Source: a virus
IMG/VR virus record: IMGVR_UViG_3300047483_000490
Span: 1 to 64,000 of that record
Strand: one strand, 5' to 3'
DNA: 64,000 nt
The notes under the pieces are model-generated. The model ran no database searches. It had not been told where the DNA came from and was given only the letters and a program-made list of their open reading frames with translations. This document shows, piece after piece, positions 15,216 to 23,430 of the stretch (its first letter is position 1; each line of letters opens with the position of its first letter). Made by a program: the position numbers and the translations under genes.

Positions 15216-16628
15216 ATGAAAAAATTATCATTATTATTAGTAGCAGCATTAGTATTTCAATCTTGTTCAAAAGACGAACTTTCTGAGATTACACCAGTTG
15301 TAAAAAATTCAACAGTTGCTCCAGGAGAATTAAGCTCAGATTCTAAATTAGACAGTAGAATTCTTAATTCAAGCTCTTTAAAAGAATCGATTCTTAAAGG
15401 TGAAACTGTCTATACAACCACTTTAGACGGCGATGGTCATTCATGTATGAGTTGCCACGTCTCTAAAGACGGTTATGACATTGCTTTATTTAACAACATT
15501 GATTCTATTCCATTTATGAATAGAACATTTCAAAGAGCAATCAAACACGTTTCTATACAAGATGCTTCAAACGTGATGAATTACATTAAAAGTTTGACAA
15601 AAGGTAAAGTTACACCTCGAAATTCAATTAAGAATGTCTATCAACCAGGAGCTGAAGTAGTAACTGAAACTCAATTTGCAATGTCAATTGGTCTAAATAA
15701 TCCAGTTTACACTACAAATCAAGTTAATTCTTGGGACTTTACACAAATTAAAGTGCCTATTTTATTGCCATCTTGGATTGACACTAATTCTATTAATGAT
15801 ATTATGCCAGACAAGCCAATGCTTCTTTTAAGAGAAGGCAACGCAGCTGTTAAAAATGCATATAATCAATATTTGAATGCACCAACTGATGAAAACTTTG
15901 TAAGATTTAAAAGAATTGTATTTAATAATTTGACAGAAGGTCAAAGACACCCAGGTGAGCATGGATATTCAGACTTTAAAGAGTCTTATAACACAATGAA
16001 ATGGATGTCTAGCGCTTATATTCAACACGTAATCAGATACAAAAATGGAAATTTTGGTCCATTTAATATGATGGTTGATGGTAAAATGTCAGATGACACA
16101 TACGAATCGGTTTTAGATCCAATTTGGTTTGCTGGTGATATTGCTCGCAGAAGTTTAGATAATGGTAGCGTAACGCAACAATTACCAGAAAGAGATGAAA
16201 TCAGATCTACGTGGTTGTATCTTGGATGGATTGGAAATTACGGCAAAACTGCTAATTTTGAAACTAAGTATATTGCCGAAGCTCTTATAAGTAAAAGATT
16301 TCAATATTTAACACAAGCAGTTATTATGAAATCTTTAGTGAACAGACCGAATAATGTTCAAGCTCTTTACGACGATATTAAAACAGCCAGTAAAGATGTA
16401 GATCCAAACACAGGCAATTATGATAAATGTTTAGATTTCATGTTAACTTATGTCGATAATAAAATCACTACGAATTATCAAGGAGCTAAAGTGATAGGCG
16501 ATCAGAAAAAATGGTCTTTAGAAGATCTTGAAACAGCTCGAGGTTATATTAATCAAAGGGCAGGTGGTTCTAAAACAGCTTTATTAGCTAAGATTGACAA
16601 AATTATAACAGCAGTAAACGCAATGTAA
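15216..16628 (+). CDS. lipoprotein with a c-type haem motif
   Basis: 470 residues. A lipoprotein signal peptide ends FQSC (Cys17), and a single CMSCH (77-81) matches the CXXCH haem-attachment motif of cytochrome c, in a Gly/Asp-rich setting (DGDGHSCMSCH). The rest is helical and not assigned. Phage-encoded c-type cytochromes are rare; a peroxidase-like or respiratory decoy role, or host envelope alteration after infection, is conceivable. It has its own promoter of the early/middle type. Confidence 0.65.
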   Translation: MKKLSLLLVAALVFQSCSKDELSEITPVVKNSTVAPGELSSDSKLDSRILNSSSLKESILKGETVYTTTLDGDGHSCMSCHVSKDGYDIALFNNIDSIPFMNRTFQRAIKHVSIQDASNVMNYIKSLTKGKVTPRNSIKNVYQPGAEVVTETQFAMSIGLNNPVYTTNQVNSWDFTQIKVPILLPSWIDTNSINDIMPDKPMLLLREGNAAVKNAYNQYLNAPTDENFVRFKRIVFNNLTEGQRHPGEHGYSDFKESYNTMKWMSSAYIQHVIRYKNGNFGPFNMMVDGKMSDDTYESVLDPIWFAGDIARRSLDNGSVTQQLPERDEIRSTWLYLGWIGNYGKTANFETKYIAEALISKRFQYLTQAVIMKSLVNRPNNVQALYDDIKTASKDVDPNTGNYDKCLDFMLTYVDNKITTNYQGAKVIGDQKKWSLEDLETARGYINQRAGGSKTALLAKIDKIITAVNAM

Positions 16629-16630
16629 TT

Positions 16631-16780
16631 ATGAAAGAAAAAGAAACAAATCAAATGATTTTAATACTATTGCTAATTGGTTTTGCATTTGGCTTTATAG
16701 TTGCAAAAGGACTTTATGATAATACGCCAATCACAAGAGCAGATGTATATGAAATTAATCAATCGCAGTGGTATGAATAG
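16631..16780 (+). CDS. small membrane protein, 49 aa
   Basis: One membrane helix (about residues 9-27, MILILLLIGFAFGFIVA). Its stop region overlaps the next ATG by 8 bp. Function unknown. Confidence 0.55.
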   Translation: MKEKETNQMILILLLIGFAFGFIVAKGLYDNTPITRADVYEINQSQWYE

Positions 16781-17006
16781 CACAGAAATCATAGGTTCTT
16801 TTTTAGAAAGGAATTCATTTAAGAAGGTTGGAGAAAATAAGTATGCAAATGATTTGTGTTTAGTTACGATCAAAGAAGATCATTATCAAATTAACTTTAC
16901 AAATTTTGATGGAGATTGGGAATTTTACACAGATTCATTACATATACCATCATTAGTAGGCACATTAACATGGAACGATTTATTAGATAGAAATTACTCA
17001 AAATAA
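16773..17006 (+). CDS. hypothetical protein, 77 aa
   Basis: Start at 16773 overlaps the previous gene's end (TATGAATAG). Predicted alpha/beta (SFKKVGENKYANDLCLVTI). Function unknown. Confidence 0.55.
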   Translation: MNSTEIIGSFLERNSFKKVGENKYANDLCLVTIKEDHYQINFTNFDGDWEFYTDSLHIPSLVGTLTWNDLLDRNYSK

Positions 17007-17010
17007 GATT

Positions 17011-17592
17011 ATGAAAGTATACACTCAAAAACAAGTTAAAGAATTATTAGAAACACAAAGAGGTAATTGTTACGTTGCTGTTTTAAATGAAACTAAAAAT
17101 GAAGAAATTGCAGGAATGACTCTTTTAGCGCCAATTCCAGCTGGAGAACAATTCGATAAAATGTATGGCGTTGATGTTACTGAATTAATTCACGAAGATC
17201 TAGCTGACAAGGAATTGCAAGAAAATTACAATAGCTTTAAAAGATCAAAGGAATCTGCAAAGACATCTTACAATGCATTAGTACCGAAGTTAAACTCTAT
17301 GATTGACATGATTGTTAATTTAAAAGAACTTATAGTTTCATTATCAATGCAAGGACTATCAACTGAAAATGCTGTAAAAAGACTTGCAAAATTAGATGAT
17401 CGTTTTACTAAACTTTCAGAAAGAGCAGATTTCTATAAAACTGAAATGGACAAGCAAGATCTTTTAATTAAAAAATATGAAGATTGGAACGAGCGTAAAT
17501 TGTTTATGCACTGGAAATATTTATCATTATTAAAGGCAATTGATGAGCCTTGGTTGGATTGGAAACAAGGATATAAAGACACAATACTTTAA
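17011..17592 (+). CDS. coiled-coil protein
   Basis: 193 residues. Beta-containing N-terminus (NCYVAVLNETKNEEIAGMTLL) then a long helical coiled coil (about 70-165) and a Trp-rich tail. Function unknown. Confidence 0.6.
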   Translation: MKVYTQKQVKELLETQRGNCYVAVLNETKNEEIAGMTLLAPIPAGEQFDKMYGVDVTELIHEDLADKELQENYNSFKRSKESAKTSYNALVPKLNSMIDMIVNLKELIVSLSMQGLSTENAVKRLAKLDDRFTKLSERADFYKTEMDKQDLLIKKYEDWNERKLFMHWKYLSLLKAIDEPWLDWKQGYKDTIL

Positions 17593-17698
17593 ACTTTTTA
17601 AAGGTTTAAGATATAATAAATAGATCCACTACGAAAACGGCGCGCGAAACTACTAATACCGACTCGTACTGTCTGGCAGGTCAGACTGGATTTATGGA
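17593..17698 (+). ncRNA. structured leader before tRNA-like gene
   Basis: No ORF. ATCCA/TGGAT pairs across about 70 nt and encloses GTCTG/CAGAC. It starts with an AGATATAATA motif (17609). Probably transcribed with the tRNA-like gene that follows directly. Confidence 0.35.
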
Positions 17699-17779
17699 AG
17701 TTAGATATTGCGTAATGTGAAAGCGGTCTATCACACCCTCCGGGTTGCAAAGTCGTAGGTTCGAATCCTACTCTAACTA
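17699..17779 (+). tRNA. tRNA-like gene without normal anticodon arm
   Basis: Acceptor AGTTAGA/TCTAACT (7 bp) and T-arm GTAGG-TTCGAAT-CCTAC are intact. A D-arm GTGA/TCAC with AAGCGGTCTA sits 9 nt too far from the acceptor. Where the anticodon arm should be there is only ACCCTCCGGGT, a 4-bp stem with a 3-base loop. No anticodon can be assigned. Confidence 0.55.
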
Positions 17780-17801
17780 CAAACATATAAAATATAAAAT
17801 T

Positions 17802-17978
17802 ATGGGATTTTTTTCAAGTATTATTACAGCAACGGTTAAGACCGTATTAACGCCAGTAGCAATCGTTAAAGATGTTGTGAATGTTGCAACAGGAGAGGAA
17901 GTTAACGCAACTACAAAACTTATATCTAGCGCAGCTGAGGATTTATCAGATGCTGTCGATGATATAACAGGAGGTTAA
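17802..17978 (+). CDS. small protein, 58 aa
   Basis: Amphipathic small protein (MGFFSSIITATVKTVLTPVAIVKDVVNVATGEEV), common in phages as an unknown. The start at 17802 follows an A-rich leader; earlier codons lie inside the tRNA-like gene. Confidence 0.6.
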   Translation: MGFFSSIITATVKTVLTPVAIVKDVVNVATGEEVNATTKLISSAAEDLSDAVDDITGG

Positions 17979-17986
17979 ATTTTATC

Positions 17987-18115
17987 GGCCAGGTGGTGGA
18001 ATTGGTAGACACTAAGCCTCAGCAAGAGTGGCGGAACGCTGTGACGGACTCCGAAGTACAAGGAGTTGAAGGTGAAGATTACGCACGGTTATAGGTTCGA
18101 ATCCTGTCCTGGTCA
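17987..18115 (+). tRNA. tRNA-Leu(CAG)-like gene with insertion
   Basis: Acceptor GGCCAGG/CCTGGTC, D-arm GTG/CAC with GAATTGGTAGA, and T-arm ATAGG/CCTGT are intact. The anticodon loop reads CTCAGCA (CAG), but the 3' anticodon-stem strand GCTTA is absent and about 65 nt of hairpin-rich sequence (ACTCC/GGAGT) follow. It is 129 nt long; a normal tRNA-Leu is about 85. Confidence 0.6.
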
Positions 18116-18117
18116 CT

Positions 18118-18506
18118 CTACTTAAACTAGTTTATGAACAGTCTTTGAGGTGAGATGCTCTCATTATAAAATTAGGTTAAACATTGAATACCTTTGTAAA
18201 TAAGCGGACTCAGTAGTGTGGGCAGTACCTTTCATGGTATGAAGCAAAGAAGACAGGATGTAATTTCCTTCCTTATTTACATAAAGATACTATCAGTAAT
18301 GGTAGATGTGTTGTTCCCTTGAGAAAGAAATATGAAATACGAGGTAGGTCATAACATCCTACACAACACAAATGAGTTCTCAGCAAGTAGTTAAAGCGGA
18401 AGATTGTACATTAAATTGTCCGAAGTACTTAACAGATTAACTACGTGACCCTACTCTTATATGGGCGTAAACAGTAAGAAATAGTCATATAAGAAAGAGG
18501 GTGCTA
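18118..18506 (+). ncRNA. large structured RNA, about 390 nt
   Basis: No ORF. Four perfect long helices lie in order: TGTAAATAAG/CTTATTTACA, TGTGTTGT/ACAACACA, GTAGTTAA/TTAACTAC and CTTATATG/CATATAAG, with smaller ones between (CTATC/GGTAG, TACC/GGTA). A TCTCAGCAAG segment occurs near 18390. It lies between a tRNA-like gene and the RNA ligase gene. GOLLD and ROOL are larger phage RNAs found next to tRNAs; this does not visibly match either. Confidence 0.65.
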
Positions 18507-18514
18507 AAAATATT

Positions 18515-18568
18515 TGCTTAAATATTTTTTTATGTCAAATTAATTATGTATATTTACATATCTAAATA
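18515..18568 (+). promoter_or_regulatory. phage promoter
   Basis: TTGCTTAAATATTTTTTTAT, GTCAAA, then GTATATTTACATATC; ATG at 18578. Confidence 0.8.
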
Positions 18569-18577
18569 AAACACAAG

Positions 18578-19696
18578 ATGGAAAATCAAAATTCAGTTTG
18601 CTATGTAGCAAAAATTAACGAGATTAAAGCAATTGAAGGAGCTGACAATATTGAATTGGTAGTTGCTGGAGGTTGGAATGCTATTACAAAAAAAGGTGAA
18701 TTCACCGTAGGTTCATTAACTGTAATTGCAACAACTGACGCAGTTATTCCTGAAGCACTTTCTGAAAAGATGGGTGTTACTAATTATTTACGTAAAGGTC
18801 AAAGAGTTAGAACTGTAAAACTAAGAGGTGTTTACTCTGAATGTTTGATTATTCCAATAGTTCATATCAAGGCTTCTAGTATTAGAGAAGGTCGCGACTT
18901 AATGGAAGAATTAGGCATCACTAAATTCGAGCCACCGGTTAAACAAATCCAATTAACTTCTGGCAAAAAGATTCGTTACAGTGAAAATCCTAACTTTAAA
19001 ATCTATTACAAGTTTCCAAACTTGAAAAATGTTGCAGGTATGTTTACTGAAGAGAACGCAGTTCAAATCACTCGTAAATTACATGGAACTAACGCACGAT
19101 ATGGAATTGTAAAACGTAAGAAGATAGGATTACTTACAAAACTTAAAGCTTTTTTTGGTGACAAATGGGCTGGATATGAATTTGTAGTTGGTTCTCATAA
19201 CGTTGAAAAAGGTTCTGAATCACAAGGATTCTATGACACTAACGTGTGGTATGAAATTGCAGACAAATATAAGATCAAATCTAAGTTGTGGAATTTTATT
19301 AAAGAGACTGCAACACCTGAAGGAATTGGTGAAGGTTTTTGTATCTATGGTGAAATCTACGGTGCAGGAATTCAAAAGAATTACGAGTACGGTCTTACTG
19401 AAATTAAGTTTTCTATGTTTGACGTAACTCTTAATGGTGATTATGTACCAACCGGATGGACAGAAATGTATGCAAATGAATTAGGATTTGATCACGTTGA
19501 AGTTCTTTACGATGGCTTATGGTCTCAAGAAATTCAAGATCGTTTTGTCTTTAACAACTTTATTGAAGGCACCAAAGTGCCACATGAAGGAATTGTAATC
19601 AAACATGTCTCTGGTGAAAGAAGTAAAGTAGCTAAGGTTATTAACCCAGACTATTTAATCTACGGTGAAAAAAATAACGTAGGAGATTCTCACTAA
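18578..19696 (+). CDS. RNA ligase, Rnl5/DraRnl-like
   Basis: 372 residues. An N-terminal OB-like domain (about 1-110) precedes the nucleotidyltransferase domain with motif I KLHGTN (Lys167 as the AMP-accepting residue), motif III-like FCIYGEIYG, motif IV HEGIVIKH and motif V KVI. The N-terminal OB layout matches the Deinococcus DraRnl (Rnl5) type, which seals 3'-OH/5'-phosphate breaks. Probably repairs cleaved tRNAs, and could join permuted tRNA halves. It lies just after the 390-nt RNA and has its own promoter. Confidence 0.85.
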   Translation: MENQNSVCYVAKINEIKAIEGADNIELVVAGGWNAITKKGEFTVGSLTVIATTDAVIPEALSEKMGVTNYLRKGQRVRTVKLRGVYSECLIIPIVHIKASSIREGRDLMEELGITKFEPPVKQIQLTSGKKIRYSENPNFKIYYKFPNLKNVAGMFTEENAVQITRKLHGTNARYGIVKRKKIGLLTKLKAFFGDKWAGYEFVVGSHNVEKGSESQGFYDTNVWYEIADKYKIKSKLWNFIKETATPEGIGEGFCIYGEIYGAGIQKNYEYGLTEIKFSMFDVTLNGDYVPTGWTEMYANELGFDHVEVLYDGLWSQEIQDRFVFNNFIEGTKVPHEGIVIKHVSGERSKVAKVINPDYLIYGEKNNVGDSH

Positions 19697-20007
19697 TGGA
19701 CCAAATTGCATATAATATTGGTTATATAGGACGCGGTAGCTCGGGTATTCTGAGCTACTATCCTTCTATATGGGATTGTGATTTTAAAACTTTTGCCAAA
19801 AAGGTTAGACAAAAAGGTAATACCAAAGCTTTATTTAAATGGGCAAAAGAGCATCACGTGACTCCATCTTCAGTTGCATTATTTGTTAGTATTTATAAAG
19901 ACGATGAATATTCAAATTATACGATCAAGATGATTAACGTCAGAGAATATAGAAAACACTGGGAATTAATTTATAAAAAAGAATGGACACATGGTCGTAG
20001 ATTATAA
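19696..20007 (+). CDS. hypothetical protein, 103 aa
   Basis: ATG overlaps the ligase stop (TAATG). Mixed alpha/beta with a basic middle (FAKKVRQKGNTKALFKW). It overlaps the next gene by 17 bp. Function unknown. Confidence 0.6.
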   Translation: MDQIAYNIGYIGRGSSGILSYYPSIWDCDFKTFAKKVRQKGNTKALFKWAKEHHVTPSSVALFVSIYKDDEYSNYTIKMINVREYRKHWELIYKKEWTHGRRL

Positions 20008-20446
20008 AAAGATCTTATTAGGTATGCTAGGTGAAAAGATCATAGCTAAACATTTTAGAGATAATGGCTCAAGTGTTGAAGAGTCCTTAAATATCTTTGA
20101 TTCAGAAAAAGATATGATTATTGATGGTCATAATGTAGAAGTAAAGACAAATGCACCTCTGATTTATTATGATTCATTCTCAATTCCAAAGAATCAATAT
20201 AACAAAATAATGAATTCACATCGAGTTTATTGGTTGTCAGTTCCTTTACAAACAAAGGAAGATCAATTTGCAGGTTGTATTTTTGAAATGGATCCTAAAG
20301 TTGCAAAGACCCATACAATTACATTCGGATCTGGTGGTACAGCAATTGGCCTTAAAAGACAGCAAGCTGGCATGAAAGTTATTCATAGAATTGAAGATCA
20401 GGCCTTATTAAAACATCTTCGAGACCTTTCTACTTCATATATGTAA
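19991..20446 (+). CDS. PD-(D/E)XK nuclease-like protein
   Basis: 151 residues. GEKIIAKHFR (Glu in helix 1), then DSEKDMIIDGHNVEVKTN supplies Asp and the E-x-K motif of PD-(D/E)XK restriction-like nucleases (about 36-53). May cut DNA or RNA; a role beside the ligase is possible. Confidence 0.65.
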   Translation: MVVDYKKILLGMLGEKIIAKHFRDNGSSVEESLNIFDSEKDMIIDGHNVEVKTNAPLIYYDSFSIPKNQYNKIMNSHRVYWLSVPLQTKEDQFAGCIFEMDPKVAKTHTITFGSGGTAIGLKRQQAGMKVIHRIEDQALLKHLRDLSTSYM

Positions 20447-20462
20447 AAATAATTTAAAAATA

Positions 20463-20519
20463 AGTGTTTAAATATTTTTTTATGTCAATAAAAAGCAGTA
20501 TATTAGCCTTATAATTAAA
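20463..20519 (+). promoter_or_regulatory. phage promoter, TATATTAGCC subtype
   Basis: GTTTAAATATTTTTTTAT, GTCAAT, then TATATTAGCCTTATAATT; ATG at 20537. Confidence 0.75.
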
Positions 20520-20536
20520 CGATTAAAACTATTATT

Positions 20537-20821
20537 ATGAAATTAGACTTATTTGAAAAAGCAAAGGCGGATGCTAAAAAATATGCAAATGAAAATTTAG
20601 AATGGTGTTTAGCTCAACCAGTCACTGAAGGAGAAAGAATACATATTGTAGATATTGCTGCTTCTATTATCATGACTCGTGATAACATCTTACAAGGCGG
20701 TGGATTTGTTGAAGCTATCATAGATAACAATTTAAGTCAAGCTATTTCAAGAGCAGACTCAACATGTATCAAAGCTTTGAAGTTTTTTGTAATGGTAAAA
20801 GAAAATGCTGGTAAATATTAA
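20537..20821 (+). CDS. hypothetical helical protein, 94 aa
   Basis: Helical, mildly acidic; no membrane segment or motif. Own promoter; tRNAs follow. Function unknown. Confidence 0.6.
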   Translation: MKLDLFEKAKADAKKYANENLEWCLAQPVTEGERIHIVDIAASIIMTRDNILQGGGFVEAIIDNNLSQAISRADSTCIKALKFFVMVKENAGKY

Positions 20822-20899
20822 ATTATTTTAGCATATAATGAAACTAATTGAAGATTGCGTGTAATATATACACAACGAAAGTTCTTTAATATTAATGTT

Positions 20900-20984
20900 G
20901 CCCAGGTGGTGTAATGGTAGCCACGAAGGACTTAAAATCCTTTGGGACGAAGGTCCCGTGCCGGTTCGAGTCCGGCCCTGGGTA
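20900..20984 (+). tRNA. tRNA-Leu(UAA)
   Basis: Class II: GCCCAGG/CCTGGGT, anticodon loop CTTAAAA, variable arm TTGGGACGAAGGTCCCG, T-arm GCCGG-TTCGAGT-CCGGC. Confidence 0.9.
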
Positions 20985-20994
20985 CTATTTAAAT

Positions 20995-21067
20995 GCCTCC
21001 GTAACTCAGCAGGTAGAGTGCAACATTTGTAATGTTGATGTCATCGGTTCGAACCCGGTCGGAGGCT
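20995..21067 (+). tRNA. tRNA-Thr(UGU)
   Basis: GCCTCCG/CGGAGGC acceptor, ACATT TTGTAAT stem-loop region with anticodon TGT, T-arm ATCGG/CCGGT. 73 nt. Confidence 0.93.
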
Positions 21068-21078
21068 CAAAACATTAT

Positions 21079-21150
21079 GGCTCCATAATTAAAGGGATAT
21101 AATGCATCTCTTCTAAAGATGACTTGGGAGTTCGAATCTCTCTGGAGCTA
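21079..21150 (+). tRNA. tRNA-Arg(UCU)
   Basis: GGCTCCA/TGGAGCT acceptor (one G-U), anticodon TCT, T-arm GGGAG/CTCTC; CCA is encoded next (21151-21153). Confidence 0.88.
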
Positions 21151-21163
21151 CCACTCAAAACAT

Positions 21164-21192
21164 AAGCCAATCAATCTAGATTGGCTTTTTTA
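21164..21192 (+). terminator. rho-independent terminator after tRNA cluster
   Basis: AAGCCAATC/GATTGGCTT stem with a 6-nt loop and T-run. Confidence 0.9.
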
Positions 21193-21256
21193 TTGCCTAA
21201 TCATGATACTTTTTATTTTTTCTGAATATAATAGATAACTTATTAATTCAAAATAT

Positions 21257-21682
21257 ATGACTTACGCAGAATTTATAGCAGAAGACCTAAAAGGATCTTA
21301 TAAAATCACAGTTGACCAACCTAGAAATCCAGATGGAAGTAATCCATATATTCTCAAGCTTGGACCATTTGTCTATGTCGATGTCCAAGTAGAGATTTTA
21401 AACATCTATTCCAGATCAGTTGAGCTTTTTCTAAGCTTCGATGGACTTACAGCCAAAAAGTTATTCTTTACACCATCACACGAAGGACCAGATATTATTC
21501 ACGCTAAAATCTTTAGAAAAATTGACAAGATAGTAAATAAAGCTTTATTAGAAGATGGTCGCGAGGAATGGATTCGCGAAGAATACAGAAAGAAAAAAGA
21601 AAGATTAAACAATACAATACAAGGAGTTGTTGGAAAAATAAAAGAAATAGATGGGAATCAAACAAATAATTTGCTCGATTAA
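21257..21682 (+). CDS. hypothetical phage protein, 141 aa
   Basis: Beta-rich N-terminal two thirds, then a basic helical tail (EEYRKKKERL). It overlaps the next gene by 32 bp. Function unknown. Confidence 0.6.
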   Translation: MTYAEFIAEDLKGSYKITVDQPRNPDGSNPYILKLGPFVYVDVQVEILNIYSRSVELFLSFDGLTAKKLFFTPSHEGPDIIHAKIFRKIDKIVNKALLEDGREEWIREEYRKKKERLNNTIQGVVGKIKEIDGNQTNNLLD

Positions 21683-21899
21683 AGGGCACAATTACTCTTA
21701 TAATTTTGGCTGGATGCCAACCAAATGTACTTGTAAGAGATGTGGAATGAAATGGAAAACTATTAATAATCCAGAGTACATTCCAGGTAAATCCAATCCA
21801 ATAGAAACAGATTTATACATTTGGATTGAAGATTTACAAATAGAATCAAAGCCGAGTATTAACACAAATTGGGATGATGAGCCAGATTTAATGTCTTAA
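21651..21899 (+). CDS. small zinc-ribbon phage protein (DUF1660-like)
   Basis: 82 residues: CSIKGHNY near the start, then CTCKRCGMKW, the Cys/His pattern of small phage DUF1660 proteins. Function unknown. Confidence 0.6.
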   Translation: MGIKQIICSIKGHNYSYNFGWMPTKCTCKRCGMKWKTINNPEYIPGKSNPIETDLYIWIEDLQIESKPSINTNWDDEPDLMS

Positions 21900-21900
21900 T

Positions 21901-21990
21901 ATGAAAAAAGTATTAGCGGCAATATGGTTTTTTATCAGCCTATTTTTTAAAAGATTTAAAAGAAAAAAGAAAAGTATATGGGAATTATAA
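21901..21990 (+). CDS. very small membrane peptide, 29 aa
   Basis: Hydrophobic start (VLAAIWFFISLFF) and basic tail (KRFKRKKK). Starts 1 base after the previous stop. Could be a membrane-targeted peptide; only length and composition support it. Confidence 0.4.
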   Translation: MKKVLAAIWFFISLFFKRFKRKKKSIWEL

Positions 21991-22024
21991 CAGTATACAT
22001 TATTAATTAATTAAAAACAAAACT

Positions 22025-22330
22025 ATGAAAAAATTAATCGCATTATTTGCAATATTTGCAATAACAAGTTGTTCAGAATTAAGACACGTTTCTTCAGAAG
22101 GATTAACATACGAAAACGGAAGTATTTACCATAAAGGTGCTGTAATTGCTAAATTAAGTGGCGTTGAAGTTGCCTATGACAATCGAAAACTTGTTACAGA
22201 AGCAACATTTAAATTGACAAGCTCAGAATACAACCACCTGGCTTACGGAATTATCAAATTAGTTACAGAAAGAAATCCTAGATGGGAAGTTGAAGTTGAA
22301 ATAGATCCAAACACTGAAATTTTAAAATAA
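22025..22330 (+). CDS. phage lipoprotein, 101 aa
   Basis: Signal peptide with lipobox ITSC (Cys16), then a beta-rich small domain. Stop overlaps the thyA start by 1 bp. May act at the host membrane; function unknown. Confidence 0.65.
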   Translation: MKKLIALFAIFAITSCSELRHVSSEGLTYENGSIYHKGAVIAKLSGVEVAYDNRKLVTEATFKLTSSEYNHLAYGIIKLVTERNPRWEVEVEIDPNTEILK

Positions 22331-23427
22331 TGAATAACATAGATACTCAATATCAAGCACTTTTGCAAGATATTCTTGACAATGGTGTAATAAAAAGTGA
22401 CAGAACTGGAACAGGAACTGTCTCAGTCTTTGGAAGACAAATTCGTCATAAAATGTCGGAAGGATTTCCATTGCTTACAACTAAGAAAATGCCCTTTAAA
22501 TCAATCATAACAGAATTGATATGGTTCCTTCGAGGTGATACAAATATCAAGTATTTGGTTGATAATGGTTGTAACATTTGGAATGGAGATGCTTACAAGA
22601 ATTATTTAAAATTAACAAAAGATGCTGAACCATTGACTCAAGAACAATTTATCGATAAAATCAGATTAGTTCGTTTTAAAACAGATGATGAGTTTGTTAA
22701 GAAGTGGGGAGAACTGGGTCCAATTTATGGTAAGCAATGGAGAAAATGTGAAAATTTCTTTTATGATAACACAGACCCCGATGGTGATGGTTTTAGATAC
22801 CGATCTATAGACCAAATCCAAAATCTAATCAACGACCTTAAAACAAACCCAGATTCTAGACGATTAATGGTTAATGCATGGAATGTTGGAGAATTAGACC
22901 AAATGGTTCTTCCACCTTGTCATTATGGATTTCAAGTTTATACAAGAGAGTTGAGTTTAGATGAGAGATTAGACCTTATGAGAAAGAGAACCAAAGACGG
23001 AACAGTTGATTATGATAATAGACACCATGGTTTTTTAGACTTTCATAATATACCTAAACGATCAATCTCATTAATGTGGAATCAACGAAGTGTAGATACA
23101 TTCTTAGGTTTACCATTTAATATTGCAAGTTATGCACTCTTATTAGAAATCATCGCAAAAGAAGTTAATATGGTTCCAGATGAATTGATTGGAAATCTTG
23201 GCGATGTTCACTTATATTCTAATCATTTAGAACAAGCTAAAGAACAAATAACTAGATGGTCGATAAAACTACCAACATTAAATATTAATGACGAGTTTTG
23301 GAATACTGATATTCCATTTTTAGAATCACTAAAACGCGATAATTTTCTTAAATGTTTGTTGGAAGAAGATATTCAGTTGTGCAATTATGAATCACATCCA
23401 ACTATCAAAGCACCTTTAAGTAATTAA
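22330..23427 (+). CDS. thyA: thymidylate synthase
   Basis: 365 residues. RTGTGT near the start, catalytic Cys197 in LPPCHYGFQ, RSVDTFLGLPFNI with Asn264, GDVHLYSNH at the C-terminus: a ThyA-fold enzyme. The Asn (not Asp) at the PFN position predicts dUMP rather than dCMP as substrate. It is about 100 residues longer than E. coli ThyA, with insertions around residues 90-125 and at 205-245 (after the catalytic Cys). Methylene-tetrahydrofolate-dependent dTMP synthesis for phage DNA; a hydroxymethylase variant is possible. Confidence 0.93.
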   Translation: MNNIDTQYQALLQDILDNGVIKSDRTGTGTVSVFGRQIRHKMSEGFPLLTTKKMPFKSIITELIWFLRGDTNIKYLVDNGCNIWNGDAYKNYLKLTKDAEPLTQEQFIDKIRLVRFKTDDEFVKKWGELGPIYGKQWRKCENFFYDNTDPDGDGFRYRSIDQIQNLINDLKTNPDSRRLMVNAWNVGELDQMVLPPCHYGFQVYTRELSLDERLDLMRKRTKDGTVDYDNRHHGFLDFHNIPKRSISLMWNQRSVDTFLGLPFNIASYALLLEIIAKEVNMVPDELIGNLGDVHLYSNHLEQAKEQITRWSIKLPTLNINDEFWNTDIPFLESLKRDNFLKCLLEEDIQLCNYESHPTIKAPLSN

Positions 23428-23430
23428 AAT

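Noticed and set aside
17598-17786. 62-codon minus-strand ORF and similar ORFs across 31392-31706, 32382-32651 and 41414-41605
   Set aside because: They run through tRNA or tRNA-like genes; motifs such as GFEPTTL and SNPRP come from reading T-arms in reverse.
18118-18506. Group I or group II intron, RNase P RNA or tmRNA
   Set aside because: No group I P7 core, no domain V hairpin of group II, no GAGGAAAGUC word of RNase P RNA and no tRNA-like alanine end of tmRNA could be found.
20914-21102. 62-codon ORF over tRNA-Leu and tRNA-Thr
   Set aside because: It lies wholly within two clear tRNA genes.
22330-23427. dCMP hydroxymethylase
   Set aside because: The residue in PFN is Asn, which predicts dUMP binding; dCMP enzymes have Asp.
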